From Methylacidiphilales bacterium (GTDB lineage: Bacteria > Verrucomicrobiota > Verrucomicrobiia > Methylacidiphilales > UBA1321): DNA of 37,105 nt. Shown one piece after another: positions 27,243 through 35,717 of the stretch; the first letter of the stretch is position 1, and each line of letters opens with the position of its first letter. The notes under the pieces were generated by a model. The model did no database searches. It saw only the letters and a program-made list of their open reading frames with translations, and was not told where the DNA came from. The position numbers and the translations under genes were made by a program. The stretch spans positions 1 to 37,105 of the forward strand of contig JAJSLI010000143.1 in NCBI GenBank assembly GCA_021272315.1, in the 5' to 3' direction.

Positions 27243-29306
27243 TCAATTGCGAAAACCGAGGAGACGGAGTCCGTTGAGGCAGACGAGGACGGTGCTGCCT
27301 TCGTGGCCGACGACACCGAGGGGCAACGACAGGTTGAGGCCGAGCGCGGAGATGATGAGGACGACGATGACGCCGAGGGCAAAGCTCAAATTCTGGTAAA
27401 CGACGGTGCGGGCGCGGCGGCTGAGCGCGAGGGTGAAGGGGATGCCATCAAGCGCGTCGCTCATCAGAACCACGTCGGCGGTTTCCATGGCGACGTCGGT
27501 GCCGGCCGCGCCCATGGCGATGCCGACATCGGCGGTGGCGAGCGCGGGGGCGTCGTTGACGCCGTCGCCGACCATGGCGGTCTTGCCGACTTCCTTCAGC
27601 TTCGAAATCACGCGCACCTTGTCCTGCGGGAGGAGATCGGCGTGGACTTCATCGACACCGCACGCCTTGCCGACGGCGGCGGCGACGCGCTTGCCGTCGC
27701 CGGTAAGCATGGCAACGCGTTTGACGCCGAGTTCGCGCAACCGGGCGATCATGACGGGGGCTTCGGGCCGAATTTTGTCGGCGACGGCGATGAAGCCGAG
27801 GTAATGAACGGTGGCGGCCTTGTCCTCGCCCTTGATTTCGCCGACGAGCATGCCGGTCTTGCCTGCGTCGTGCATGGCGTTCATCTGTTCCTCAAGCATG
27901 GTACGCTCGGGCGATTCGTAGCCGTCGAAGTATTTGAGATTGCCGACGGCGATGCGGCGTCCGCAGACGTCGGCGCTGACGCCGTGACCGGCGACGGACT
28001 GAAATTTCGTGCATCGCTCAATCGGCATCCGGCGCCGCTTCGCCTCGGCAACAATGGCGCGGGCGACGGGGTGCTCGCTGCGGGCCTCGACGGCGGCGGC
28101 AAGCCAGAGGAGTTCCTCGCGGAAACAGGCGGTGTCCGATTCGCTGTGCTGCGGGTGGACGATGACCTGGATGTCGGTGACGACGGGCCGGCCCTCGGTG
28201 AGGGTGCCGGTTTTGTCGAAGGCGACAACTTCGATGGTAGCCGCCTTCTCGAGATAAACGCCGCCCTTGAAGAGGACGCCGCGCCGAGCCGCCGCCGCGA
28301 TGGCGGATAGAATCGACGCGGGCGTGCTGATGACGAGCGCGCAGGGTGAAGCGACGACCATGACCGTCATCGCACGGTAGAAACTCGACTGAAACGGCTC
28401 GTGGAGCAGGTAGATCGGGACAGCGATGAGCGAGACGGTGAAGAGAATCACGCCGAGGGCGTACCATTGTTCTCCTTTTTCGAGGAAACGTTGCGTGGCC
28501 GCTTTCTGCCCCTGCGCCTTTTCAACCAATTCGATAAGCTTGGCCAGGGTCGATTCGGTGGCGAGTTTGGTCACGCGCATTTCGAGTCCGCCCTGCTCGT
28601 TGAGCGTCCCGGCAAAGAGCGGGTCGCCCGGTTTTTTTTCGACGGGAAGCGATTCGCCGGTGATGGAAGCCTGGTTGACGCTGCTGGTTCCCTCCATGAC
28701 GACGCCGTCGACCGGGATGCTTTCACCGGGACGCACGACGACGATGTCACCGACGAGCAGTTCCTCGATGCGCACGAGCTTTGTCTCGGCATCCCGTTTG
28801 CAGAGCGCGGTCTCCGGCCGCAATTTCATCAGCGCCGAGATGGCGGAGCGGCTGCGCTCAATGGCCATTTCCTGGAGTGTATTCGAGAGGGAGAAAAGAA
28901 AGAGGAGCATCGCGCCCTCAAACGCGTGGTTGACATAGGCTGCTCCGAGCGCGGCGAGGACCATGAGCAGGTCGACGTCAACCGTGCCGCCGAGGAGGGA
29001 GCGGACGCCCTTGATCGTCCCGCGCCAACCGCCCGCGAGATAGGCGACGAGGAAGAACCAGGGTGCAAGTCCGGCCGGGAGACCGAGATGCCGAACGAAG
29101 CCGCCAAGCATCATGAAAACAAACGTGGCGATGACGCAGAGCAATTCGGGATCGGCCCAGTTGATGCCGGAGAGGAGACTGGGCGGAGGCACAGGCCGGC
29201 GCGACGGTGGGGTCTCGCGCAAAATGGCGTCGGCCTCGACGGTCTGGGCCGGGTTGGCAACCAGCGGCTCAGTCAGCGATACGGGCAGGGCTGGCTCTTC
29301 GCTCAT
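27243..29306 (-). CDS. P1B-type metal ATPase, P1B-4-like (Co/Zn/Cd/Fe)
   Basis: A 687-residue heavy-metal ATPase. Motifs: TGES (217-220) in the actuator domain, S-P-C (320-322) in the metal-binding membrane helix, DKTGT with the phosphorylated Asp364, SEHPVA in the nucleotide domain, and GDGVNDAPAL in the hinge. The last helix carries HEGST (668-672). The SPC plus HEG-x-T combination is typical of the P1B-4 subgroup, linked to cobalt and sometimes Zn, Cd or Fe(II) export. The first ~50 residues are Pro-rich and lack a C-x-x-C metal-binding domain, as expected for that subgroup. It converges with the B12 receptor gene, 96 bp apart. Which metal it carries cannot be settled by sequence. Confidence 0.87.
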   Translation of the reverse strand: MSEEPALPVSLTEPLVANPAQTVEADAILRETPPSRRPVPPPSLLSGINWADPELLCVIATFVFMMLGGFVRHLGLPAGLAPWFFLVAYLAGGWRGTIKGVRSLLGGTVDVDLLMVLAALGAAYVNHAFEGAMLLFLFSLSNTLQEMAIERSRSAISALMKLRPETALCKRDAETKLVRIEELLVGDIVVVRPGESIPVDGVVMEGTSSVNQASITGESLPVEKKPGDPLFAGTLNEQGGLEMRVTKLATESTLAKLIELVEKAQGQKAATQRFLEKGEQWYALGVILFTVSLIAVPIYLLHEPFQSSFYRAMTVMVVASPCALVISTPASILSAIAAAARRGVLFKGGVYLEKAATIEVVAFDKTGTLTEGRPVVTDIQVIVHPQHSESDTACFREELLWLAAAVEARSEHPVARAIVAEAKRRRMPIERCTKFQSVAGHGVSADVCGRRIAVGNLKYFDGYESPERTMLEEQMNAMHDAGKTGMLVGEIKGEDKAATVHYLGFIAVADKIRPEAPVMIARLRELGVKRVAMLTGDGKRVAAAVGKACGVDEVHADLLPQDKVRVISKLKEVGKTAMVGDGVNDAPALATADVGIAMGAAGTDVAMETADVVLMSDALDGIPFTLALSRRARTVVYQNLSFALGVIVVLIISALGLNLSLPLGVVGHEGSTVLVCLNGLRLLGFRN

Positions 29307-29404
29307 AACACCATGTTAATCGGGCTGGGGACTCGGGCACAAATGATAATCGCGGTATTTAGTGCACACTTGCCGGAACGGTGTTATGGCGCAAGCTTTG
29401 AGGG

Positions 29405-30025
29405 ATGAAATCATTCCGCCTTGTCCTTCTAATCCTGGCCGGTTGTTGTTTCCTCCGCTCCGAGCCGGCTTTTGCCCAGAGCGCTGCGCCAGCCTACGTG
29501 TACCCAAAACAATTCAGTGCCGATGAGGTCATGACGACCAAGGATGGGGGGACGATGACGATGAAAACCTACATGGACAACGGGAAGGTCCGCAACGAGG
29601 TCAATACGAATGGAATGCAGATCGTCTCGATTGTTCGCCCCGACCAGCAGAAGATGTATCAGGTGATGGTGGCCCAGAAGATGGTGATGGTTGTGCCCCT
29701 GGATCCGGTAAAAATCAAAAGAATGACGCCTCCCGGCTCGGATGGCGACGGGAAATTTGAAACAGTCGGCCCCGACACCGTCGACGGCGTTGCGGCCACC
29801 AAGTACAAAATGACGAGCCGCGACGGCAAGGTGATTTTTCTCTGGGTCGGTGTGACCAGCCAGTTCCCGATCAAGCTCACTTCCGATGACGGTTCTTTCA
29901 CCCTTGCTTGGAAAAATTTTCAAGCCGGCCCGCAAGATGCCGCGCTTTTTGAGCCGCCCTCCGACTACCAGGTAATAAACATGCCGACAGCACCAGGCGC
30001 GCCTCCTCCGGGAAACGGGCAATAA
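29405..30025 (+). CDS. Exported DUF4412-like protein, first paralogue
   Basis: A 206-residue protein with a signal peptide (FRLVLLILAGCCFLRSEPAFA, cleavage likely after AFA). The mature part reads as a LolA/DUF4412-like beta sheet: FSADEVMTTKDGG, VRNEVNT, IVRPDQQKMYQVMV, a central Gly-containing VDGVAATKYKMTSRDG, and a final PPSDYQVINMP. It has a GAGGG ribosome site. Proteins of this kind are periplasmic and might bind hydrophobic molecules; no enzymatic motif is seen. The next gene, 13 bp downstream, is a clear paralogue. Confidence 0.72.
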   Translation: MKSFRLVLLILAGCCFLRSEPAFAQSAAPAYVYPKQFSADEVMTTKDGGTMTMKTYMDNGKVRNEVNTNGMQIVSIVRPDQQKMYQVMVAQKMVMVVPLDPVKIKRMTPPGSDGDGKFETVGPDTVDGVAATKYKMTSRDGKVIFLWVGVTSQFPIKLTSDDGSFTLAWKNFQAGPQDAALFEPPSDYQVINMPTAPGAPPPGNGQ

Positions 30026-30038
30026 CCAAGGCCAGTTC

Positions 30039-30674
30039 ATGAAACTGTCCCGGATTGTCTTCTGTCTGGTGGGATGGCTGGGGGTTTGCCTTGCGCCGAT
30101 GCGGGCCCAGGACACGTGGATGCCCTATGTCTTCGGCAAACAGTATAGCGCCACGGAGATGATTTCGACCGATGGAGGTACGCCGATCGAGAGCCGGATT
30201 TATGTGGACGATGGAAATATCCGGATGGAGGAGCAATCCGCTGCCGGAGAGGTGGTCGCCATCATCCGGCCCGACCTGCAGACGATCTATTGGGCCATCG
30301 TGACCCGCAAGCAGTTGCTCATTCTGCCCTTTGACTCCGAACGAATCAAAAAGGAGGTACCGCCGGAGTCGGCGCTTCCGGGTCAATCGGAACCGCTCGG
30401 ACCCGAAACGATCTTGGGAATCGTCTGCAAGAAATACCGTCTGACCAACGCGAGCGGCCGGACATTCCTGCTCTGGACCGACGCGCAGCAGAACACACCG
30501 GTGAAAATTTCGTCGAAAGATGGTGCCTATGTGCTGGTCTGGAAAAATTACCGGATTGGACCCCAAGCTGCCGGATTATTTGTGCCACCCAATGATTTTC
30601 GAGATGTGGAAATACCGCTGCTGCCGAGGTTGCCCGCCCCGACCAGCATCCCACCGAAGGGGCTTGGCCAGTAG
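30039..30674 (+). CDS. Exported DUF4412-like protein, second paralogue
   Basis: A 211-residue exported protein (signal peptide ending near MRAQ) with the same order of motifs as the gene before it: KQYSATEMISTDGG, IIRPDLQTIYWAIV, GPETILGIVCKKYRLTNASG, FLLWTDAQQNTPVKISSKDG and VPPNDFRDVEIP. Identity is moderate, so the duplication is old. The two genes are 13 bp apart and surely one operon. The function is unknown; a lipoprotein- or outer-membrane-related role is possible from the LolA-like fold only. Confidence 0.72.
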   Translation: MKLSRIVFCLVGWLGVCLAPMRAQDTWMPYVFGKQYSATEMISTDGGTPIESRIYVDDGNIRMEEQSAAGEVVAIIRPDLQTIYWAIVTRKQLLILPFDSERIKKEVPPESALPGQSEPLGPETILGIVCKKYRLTNASGRTFLLWTDAQQNTPVKISSKDGAYVLVWKNYRIGPQAAGLFVPPNDFRDVEIPLLPRLPAPTSIPPKGLGQ

Positions 30675-30682
30675 CGGGGCGC

Positions 30683-30710
30683 TTGTCCAGACCGGGGAAT
30701 GGCCTATACT
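30683..30710 (+). promoter_or_regulatory. Candidate promoter of thiH, probably leaderless
   Basis: TTGTCC (30683-30688) and TATACT (30705-30710) are 16 bp apart. The -10 matches the consensus at 5/6 positions. The ATG at 30718 lies 7 bp after the -10, where transcription would begin, and there is no Shine-Dalgarno sequence before it (GGAATTT only). Confidence 0.5.
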
Positions 30711-30717
30711 GGAATTT

Positions 30718-31851
30718 ATGTCCTTTTCGGAACATTTTCGCAATCCGGAGTTGCTGGAAAGCCGCGTGTTGCAACGTTTCGCCGCATTGTTGCGGCCGAA
30801 AACAGGCGCGGAACTGGAGGCGATGGCCAGCGACGCGGAGCGGCTGACTCGGCAGTTTTTCGGGCGGACGATGCGGCTGTTCGCGCCGCTCTATCTCTCC
30901 AACGAATGCGTGAACAGCTGCAAGTATTGCGGTTTTTCCCGGGACAACCCAATTCTGCGGGTGACGTTGACGCTGGACCAGGTGGAAGTGGAGGCGCGGC
31001 ACCTCGCGGCACAAGGGTTCCGCAACGTGCTTCTGGTGGCAGGTGAGCATCCGAAATTTGTCGCGCCCGATTATCTTGCGCAATGCGTGGCGCGGCTGCG
31101 TGAATTCATCCCGGCGCTCTCGCTGGAGGTGGGGCCGATGGAAACGACCGATTACCTGCCCGCGGTGCGCGCGGGTGCGGAGGGGTTGGTCGTTTACCAG
31201 GAAACGTACGACCGGAAGACCTACGCGGAGCTGCACACGGCGGGGCCAAAGAAGGACTTCGACTGGCGGCTCGACTGTCCGGAGCGGGCCTACGCGGCGG
31301 GCTTCCGGAGGTTGGGCATCGGAGCACTATTCGGCCTGGCGCCGTGGGAGGATGAGGCGATGCGGATGGCGGCGCATGTTGATTACCTGTTGCGGCACTG
31401 CTGGAAATCGTCGCTGACGGTTTCGTTGCCGCGCCTACGCCCGGCGGCGGGCGCGTTCCAGCCGCGGTATGAGTTCGGCGACCGCGCCATGGTGCAGGTG
31501 ATCCTGGCGTTGCGGCTTTGCTTTCCGCAGGTCGGCATGGTGCTTTCGACCCGGGAATCACCGGCCTTGCGCGACCGGTTGATGCGCCTGGGCGTGACGA
31601 TGATGAGCGCGGGCTCGCATACGGAGCCAGGCGGTTACACCGGCGCGGGCGCGGAATCGGCGCACCAGACGCGGCGGGGCAAGGCGTTGCCGGTGATTGC
31701 TTCGGAGGGTGAGCACCAGGGCGCGACGGAGCAGTTTGCCATCGCCGACGAGAGGTCGTCGGCGGAGGTGTCGGCGAAGTTGCGGGAGATGGGAATCGAG
31801 CCGGTCTGGAAGGACTGGGACGCGGCGCTCGCGCCGGTCGCAGCGGACTGA
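30718..31851 (+). CDS. thiH: 2-iminoacetate synthase ThiH (radical SAM)
   Basis: A 377-residue radical SAM enzyme. The cluster motif is C64-V-N-S-C68-K-Y-C71 (C-x3-C-x2-C), followed by GFSRDNPI. VYQETYDRKTYAELHTAGPK with FDWRLDCPERA is characteristic of ThiH and the related HydG. It splits tyrosine to p-cresol and dehydroglycine (2-iminoacetate) for the thiazole ring of thiamine. The frame opens further upstream inside the previous gene, but ATG 30718 gives the conserved start. No other thiamine gene (thiG, thiF, thiS, thiE) is in the window, so it stands alone. HydG is less likely because the C-terminal extension typical of HydG is absent. Confidence 0.88.
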   Translation: MSFSEHFRNPELLESRVLQRFAALLRPKTGAELEAMASDAERLTRQFFGRTMRLFAPLYLSNECVNSCKYCGFSRDNPILRVTLTLDQVEVEARHLAAQGFRNVLLVAGEHPKFVAPDYLAQCVARLREFIPALSLEVGPMETTDYLPAVRAGAEGLVVYQETYDRKTYAELHTAGPKKDFDWRLDCPERAYAAGFRRLGIGALFGLAPWEDEAMRMAAHVDYLLRHCWKSSLTVSLPRLRPAAGAFQPRYEFGDRAMVQVILALRLCFPQVGMVLSTRESPALRDRLMRLGVTMMSAGSHTEPGGYTGAGAESAHQTRRGKALPVIASEGEHQGATEQFAIADERSSAEVSAKLREMGIEPVWKDWDAALAPVAAD

Positions 31852-31853
31852 AT

Positions 31854-31887
31854 TTCCTCCGTTCCCCAATTTGGGAACGGGGAGGAA
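31854..31887. terminator. Bidirectional hairpin between convergent genes
   Basis: GTTCCC (31861-31866) pairs with GGGAAC (31873-31878) and TTCCTCC (31854-31860) with GGAGGAA (31881-31887), with a GG bulge, giving a strong 13-bp stem-loop. It fills the 38-bp gap between the stop of thiH and the stop of the minus-strand lipoprotein gene, so it can end both transcripts. T-tracts are poor on both sides. Confidence 0.6.
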
Positions 31888-31889
31888 GG

Positions 31890-33566
31890 CTAATCGCCGT
31901 ATTTCTGGAGGGGCTTGGGGACCCACCAGGTGGTGATGTCGAAGCAGGGGCGCGGCGCGAAGATTTTCACGTTCTGAAAGCGATTGGAGATAAGCAGGAT
32001 GCTGCGGGGGTTGAAGAGAAAGCAGACCGGGTAGTCGTCGTGGATGATGCGGTGAAGTTGGCGATAGAGAACGTTGCGTTTGTCGTCGTTGTATTCGAGC
32101 CGGCCCGCTTCGATGAGTTTGTCGGCTGCGGGATTCTTATAACCGATAAAGTTGGAGCTTTTTTTGAGGTCGGCCTGGGAGCTGTGCCAGAGCTGATAGG
32201 GGTCGCTGTTGATGTCGAGGGACCAGCCCATCATGGTGGCGTCGAATTTCCAGTCGTCGGTGCGTTCAATGAGCTGGTCGAATTCGAGTCCGGAGAGTTT
32301 CATATCGATACCGGCTTGACGGAAGGCCTCCTGGATGAGCTCGGCGATTTTCTGAGTGTTGGCATTGGCACCTGGATAGAGGAGGTTGAAGCTGAAGGGC
32401 TGACCGTCCTTATAAAGAAGGCCGTCGCCGTGATCGTTTTTCCAGCCGGCCTGATTGAGGAGCTGGAGAGCAAGAGCCGGATCGTTGGGGGTGGGAAGGA
32501 TGTCGTGGTCGTAGCTTGGGGCGGAGGGGAGATCGTAGCCGGAAGTCTCGTTGGCGTATTTGCCGAGAAAAATCTTTTTGAGGATTTCGTCTCGTGGGAT
32601 CAGGAGGTCAAGGGCGTGGCGGACGCGAACGTCGGAGAAGAGGGGCAGGCGGAGATTGAAACCGAAGTAGGAAAAGGCCGGGTAATCGTAAACGATTTCC
32701 TGCAGACGAGCAGCGGAACGCGTTCCGGCGAGCTCCCGTTCCCATTGGATGGGGGCCATGCCGTCGACAACGTCAATTTCGCCCTTTTTAATCAACTGGG
32801 CTGCGACATAAGGTTCCTGGATAATTTCGTAGACGAGGCGTTTGGGGTAGCTGGGGCGGGTGGTGTCCCAGTAATCGTCATTGCGCTCCAGGACGATCTG
32901 GGAACCGGTGTCCCAGCGGACGAATTTGTAGGGGCCTGTGCCGATGGGGTGGCGGGCGAAGGGGTGTTTGTTGAAGTCGGGCTCCCCTTGCTCCAAGACG
33001 TGCTTTGGGATGATGGACATGTAGGTGCCCAGGACTTCGAGGGTCTTGAAGTAGCGCTCAGTGGCGGTGAAGCGGATGGTGTAAGGATCGATGATATCGC
33101 AGGACTTGATGGTGGTGAAGTAGCCGCGCAGGGGGGCGCAGTCAACCTTCGGATCCTGGATTTTGTCGTAGGTGTACTTCACGTCGTCGGCGGTGAAGGG
33201 CTCGCCGTCGTGCCATTTGACGCCGTGGCGGAGATGAAACGTGTAAGTGAGCTGGTCGGGGGAGATTTCCCATGAGACGGCGAGGCAGGGTTCAAGCTTG
33301 AGGGTGTAGTTGTCCATTCGCAGAAGACCTTCGCAAATGAGGTTGTTGCGGAGGTCAGCGCCGTTGGTGTCCTCACCCGTGATCGGGTTGAGGCTGTCAA
33401 CGTCGGCGTTGATGCGCTGGACGACCCAGTCGCCCTGCACGGGCGGTCCGGCAGCTACCGGGGGTGGCTGGCCGGTGGCAATCGGGGCCGTGGCGTCGTG
33501 GCGGGAACAGGCGGAGAGAACAAGGAAAAGACAGGCAGCCAAGGGCCAACGGACGGAGTGAAGCAT
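31890..33566 (-). CDS. Peptide/oligopeptide-binding lipoprotein (SBP family 5)
   Basis: A 558-residue solute-binding protein of the OppA/DppA type. The signal peptide ends in a lipobox (LVLSAC, Cys20), so it is membrane-anchored. Family 5 features are seen: SWEISPDQLTYTFHLRHGVKWHDGEPFTADDVKYTY, RHPIGTGPYKFVRW, and a long second lobe to a C-terminal ITTWWVP. It would capture oligopeptides or similar ligands for an ABC importer. No permease or ATPase gene is adjacent on either side, so the partner genes lie elsewhere or this is a stand-alone receptor. A divergent AT-rich region separates it from the M16 protease gene. Confidence 0.9.
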   Translation of the reverse strand: MLHSVRWPLAACLFLVLSACSRHDATAPIATGQPPPVAAGPPVQGDWVVQRINADVDSLNPITGEDTNGADLRNNLICEGLLRMDNYTLKLEPCLAVSWEISPDQLTYTFHLRHGVKWHDGEPFTADDVKYTYDKIQDPKVDCAPLRGYFTTIKSCDIIDPYTIRFTATERYFKTLEVLGTYMSIIPKHVLEQGEPDFNKHPFARHPIGTGPYKFVRWDTGSQIVLERNDDYWDTTRPSYPKRLVYEIIQEPYVAAQLIKKGEIDVVDGMAPIQWERELAGTRSAARLQEIVYDYPAFSYFGFNLRLPLFSDVRVRHALDLLIPRDEILKKIFLGKYANETSGYDLPSAPSYDHDILPTPNDPALALQLLNQAGWKNDHGDGLLYKDGQPFSFNLLYPGANANTQKIAELIQEAFRQAGIDMKLSGLEFDQLIERTDDWKFDATMMGWSLDINSDPYQLWHSSQADLKKSSNFIGYKNPAADKLIEAGRLEYNDDKRNVLYRQLHRIIHDDYPVCFLFNPRSILLISNRFQNVKIFAPRPCFDITTWWVPKPLQKYGD

Positions 33567-33853
33567 GCGGAATGAAATTGAGCCGAAAGGGTGGATAAGT
33601 CCACACGGTTCAGGCCGGAAAGAGTCGTGAAGATGGCTAATTATTAAGATGGAACGACTTCCAACTCTCTAGCATTTTTTAAACCAGAGATGGTGAGAAA
33701 TAGTTGGTCATGTCGGCGCAACTACGAATATATCATATTGATTATAAGCAACTAAAGCCTACTTTATTGAAGCGTTTCGAATGGAAGATTAGGTTAATTT
33801 TTTATCATGCAGACCGGATTTGACAGTGCGACGGGCAGACCCGAAGCTTAGGC
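33567..33853. other. AT-rich divergent intergenic region
   Basis: This 287-bp region separates the lipoprotein gene (minus) from the M16 protease gene (plus). From about 33640 to 33810 it is far richer in A+T than the genes around it. A 6-bp inverted repeat (TAGTTG at 33701-33706 and CAACTA at 33719-33724) lies in it. TTGACA at 33822-33827 is a perfect -35 hexamer for the plus strand, but a matching -10 is not clear. Both promoters must lie here. No gene seen. Confidence 0.45.
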
Positions 33854-35122
33854 ATGATTTTCACGCAGGAACGGCTGAACAACGGGACGCAACTCGCGGT
33901 GGCGGAGATGCCGCACGTGGAGAGCGTGTCCCTCGGTTTCTGGCTTGGGGTTGGGGGTCGGCATGAGTCTTTGCGGCTGAACGGGATTTCCCATTTTTTG
34001 GAGCATATGTTTTTCAAAGGGACGACGCGGCGCACGGCAAAGGAAATTTCCGAAGCGGTGGAAGGCGTGGGTGGCTACCTGAACGCTTTCACGGCGGAGG
34101 AGATGACCTGTTACTACGCCCGGGCGAGCGCGACCCATCTTCATTCCGTCGCGGAGGTGATGAGCGATATGCTGTTGCGGGCGACATTTCCGGCGGTTGA
34201 GATTGAGCGGGAACGCGGCGTCATCCAGGAAGAGATCCGGATGTACGAGGACCAGCCGGCGCAGCTGGCGCAGGACGCGGCCACCGCGTTGCTCTGGCCG
34301 GGCAACGCCCTCGGGCGCCCGCTGGCGGGAACGAGCGGGAACGTCCAAAGAATGACCCGGCGTGATTTGGTGAATTACCGGCGCAAGTTTTATCACTCAG
34401 GCAACCTGTGCATCACTGCCGCGGGCAAGACAGACCTTGCCGAGGTGAAGGAATTGCTGCGTCCGCTCTTGCGGCAGTTTCCGAACGGAAACCGCGCGTC
34501 CTTTGTACCCGTGGCGCGGCGGCAATCGGCGGCGCGGTTCAAGGTGATCCGCAAGCCGGTGGAACAGACGCAATTTGTGATCGGTCTGCGGGGCGTGTCG
34601 CGGCACGATCCTCGGCGCGTCGCGTTCCGGCTGATGAGCGTGATGCTCGGCGAAAACATGAGCTCGCGGCTCTTCCAGAGCGTGCGGGAAAAACACGGAC
34701 TGGCCTATTCGATCGGGACGAGCGCGAATTATTACGACGAGACGGGCAGCCTTTTCATCAGCGCGGGCGTCGAAAATTCGAAGACGGCGCAGGCCCTGCG
34801 GCTCGCGCTGCAAACGGTGGCGCAACTGGCCCGCCGCGCCCCGGGCCAACGGGAATTGCGCCGGGCCAAGGAATACACCTGCGGGCAGATCCACCTCAGC
34901 TTGGAAAGCACGGACAACCAGATGATGTGGCTGGGCGAAAACCTGCTCGGGCACAACCGGGTCATCAATCCGGAGAAGCTGATCCGGCAGATCGAGGCAA
35001 TGACGGCGGAAGAGGTGCAGGATGCGGCGGCGCTGCTCGTGCATGACGAGCGGCTCAATGTCGCCGTGGTGAGCCCGACGGCGGAGCTGGCCGAGATCGA
35101 AGCCGCGGCGAAGTTTGAGTAA
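33854..35122 (+). CDS. M16 family zinc metallopeptidase (processing-peptidase type)
   Basis: A 422-residue protease. The inverted zinc motif HFLEH (His47, Glu50, His51) is intact, with FFKGTTRRTA after it and the distal Glu ligand in GVIQEEIRMYED (around 126-127), 75 residues later, as in M16B peptidases. A C-terminal M16 domain with SSRLFQSVREKHGLAYSIG follows, containing the Arg/Tyr substrate-binding pair of the family. It has no signal peptide. Bacterial homologues act as one- or two-chain processing peptidases on short peptides; the substrate is unknown. It lies alone, without a partner M16 gene. Confidence 0.9.
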   Translation: MIFTQERLNNGTQLAVAEMPHVESVSLGFWLGVGGRHESLRLNGISHFLEHMFFKGTTRRTAKEISEAVEGVGGYLNAFTAEEMTCYYARASATHLHSVAEVMSDMLLRATFPAVEIERERGVIQEEIRMYEDQPAQLAQDAATALLWPGNALGRPLAGTSGNVQRMTRRDLVNYRRKFYHSGNLCITAAGKTDLAEVKELLRPLLRQFPNGNRASFVPVARRQSAARFKVIRKPVEQTQFVIGLRGVSRHDPRRVAFRLMSVMLGENMSSRLFQSVREKHGLAYSIGTSANYYDETGSLFISAGVENSKTAQALRLALQTVAQLARRAPGQRELRRAKEYTCGQIHLSLESTDNQMMWLGENLLGHNRVINPEKLIRQIEAMTAEEVQDAAALLVHDERLNVAVVSPTAELAEIEAAAKFE

Positions 35123-35153
35123 AGTGGCTTTGACTGACTTGGCAGAAGCAGCT

Positions 35154-35717
35154 TTATATTTTCCCGAATTTCAATTCATACGCTTTTCGAACGTGCGGCA
35201 GAATTGAATTCATATCTTCTTGGGAATAAATCTTTGCGCGACTGTACGATGGTCCTCTTCCTTTACCAAGTATCTTGGGGTGATTGGTGTGGCTATTGGG
35301 TTCTCCAAAAAAGCTGACCGCAATCCCACTTCGTCTGGTCATCACGTATTCAATGTAGACAAAATTTGGTTCGAAGCCGACGCCGCGCTTGTCCTTAAAT
35401 GCGCGAACTCCGGGCAATCGCAATGCTTCGTCAACAAATTGCTGAGCGAATCGAACCGACAAAAGAGGAAAGCCAACAAGCTCGGTCGCTACGTTGAATC
35501 CAGTTTTTGCATCGTGTGCTTCTGTCTTGGAATTTATTTTTGGTGAAGGGTTTGACTCACGAGGAATTTTCGAAAGATTTTCTGCAGGACCGGTATTAAG
35601 GAAGTAATCACTTAGGACGCCACTGCAGAGACTGGCTACATCAATCTCCTGTTCTTGGGCTTCTTCAGATGCACTCTCGAAAACCTTATCTGGTAATGTA
35701 ACAGTTAGTATTTTCAT
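35154..35717 (-). CDS. AT-rich gene: possible ribbon-helix-helix N-terminus plus unknown domain
   Basis: A 187-residue protein unlike its neighbours in codon use: third positions are rich in A/T. The start MKILTVTLPDKVFESASEEAQEQEIDV looks like a ribbon-helix-helix DNA-binding beginning (beta strand, then two helices). After a polar linker, residues ~78-187 form a compact domain (FAQQFVDEALRLPGVRAFKDK to RKAYELKFGKI) with GVGFEPNFVYIEYV. I do not recognise it with certainty; DUF5655-like modules have a similar feel. It is encoded opposite its neighbours, 31 bp from the M16 stop, suggesting later acquisition. It might be a small defence or toxin-antitoxin component, which is speculation. Confidence 0.6.
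   Translation of the reverse strand: MKILTVTLPDKVFESASEEAQEQEIDVASLCSGVLSDYFLNTGPAENLSKIPRESNPSPKINSKTEAHDAKTGFNVATELVGFPLLSVRFAQQFVDEALRLPGVRAFKDKRGVGFEPNFVYIEYVMTRRSGIAVSFFGEPNSHTNHPKILGKGRGPSYSRAKIYSQEDMNSILPHVRKAYELKFGKI

Noticed and set aside
27156..28310. Plus-strand open frames opposite the metal ATPase gene
   Set aside because: The ATPase on the minus strand has all P-type motifs; the opposite frames are acidic, Gly/Ala/Asp-rich shadows.
32040..33275. Plus-strand open frame of 411 codons inside the peptide-binding lipoprotein gene
   Set aside because: The protein would be rich in Val/Gly/Glu without any motif; the opposite strand encodes a clear SBP family 5 protein.
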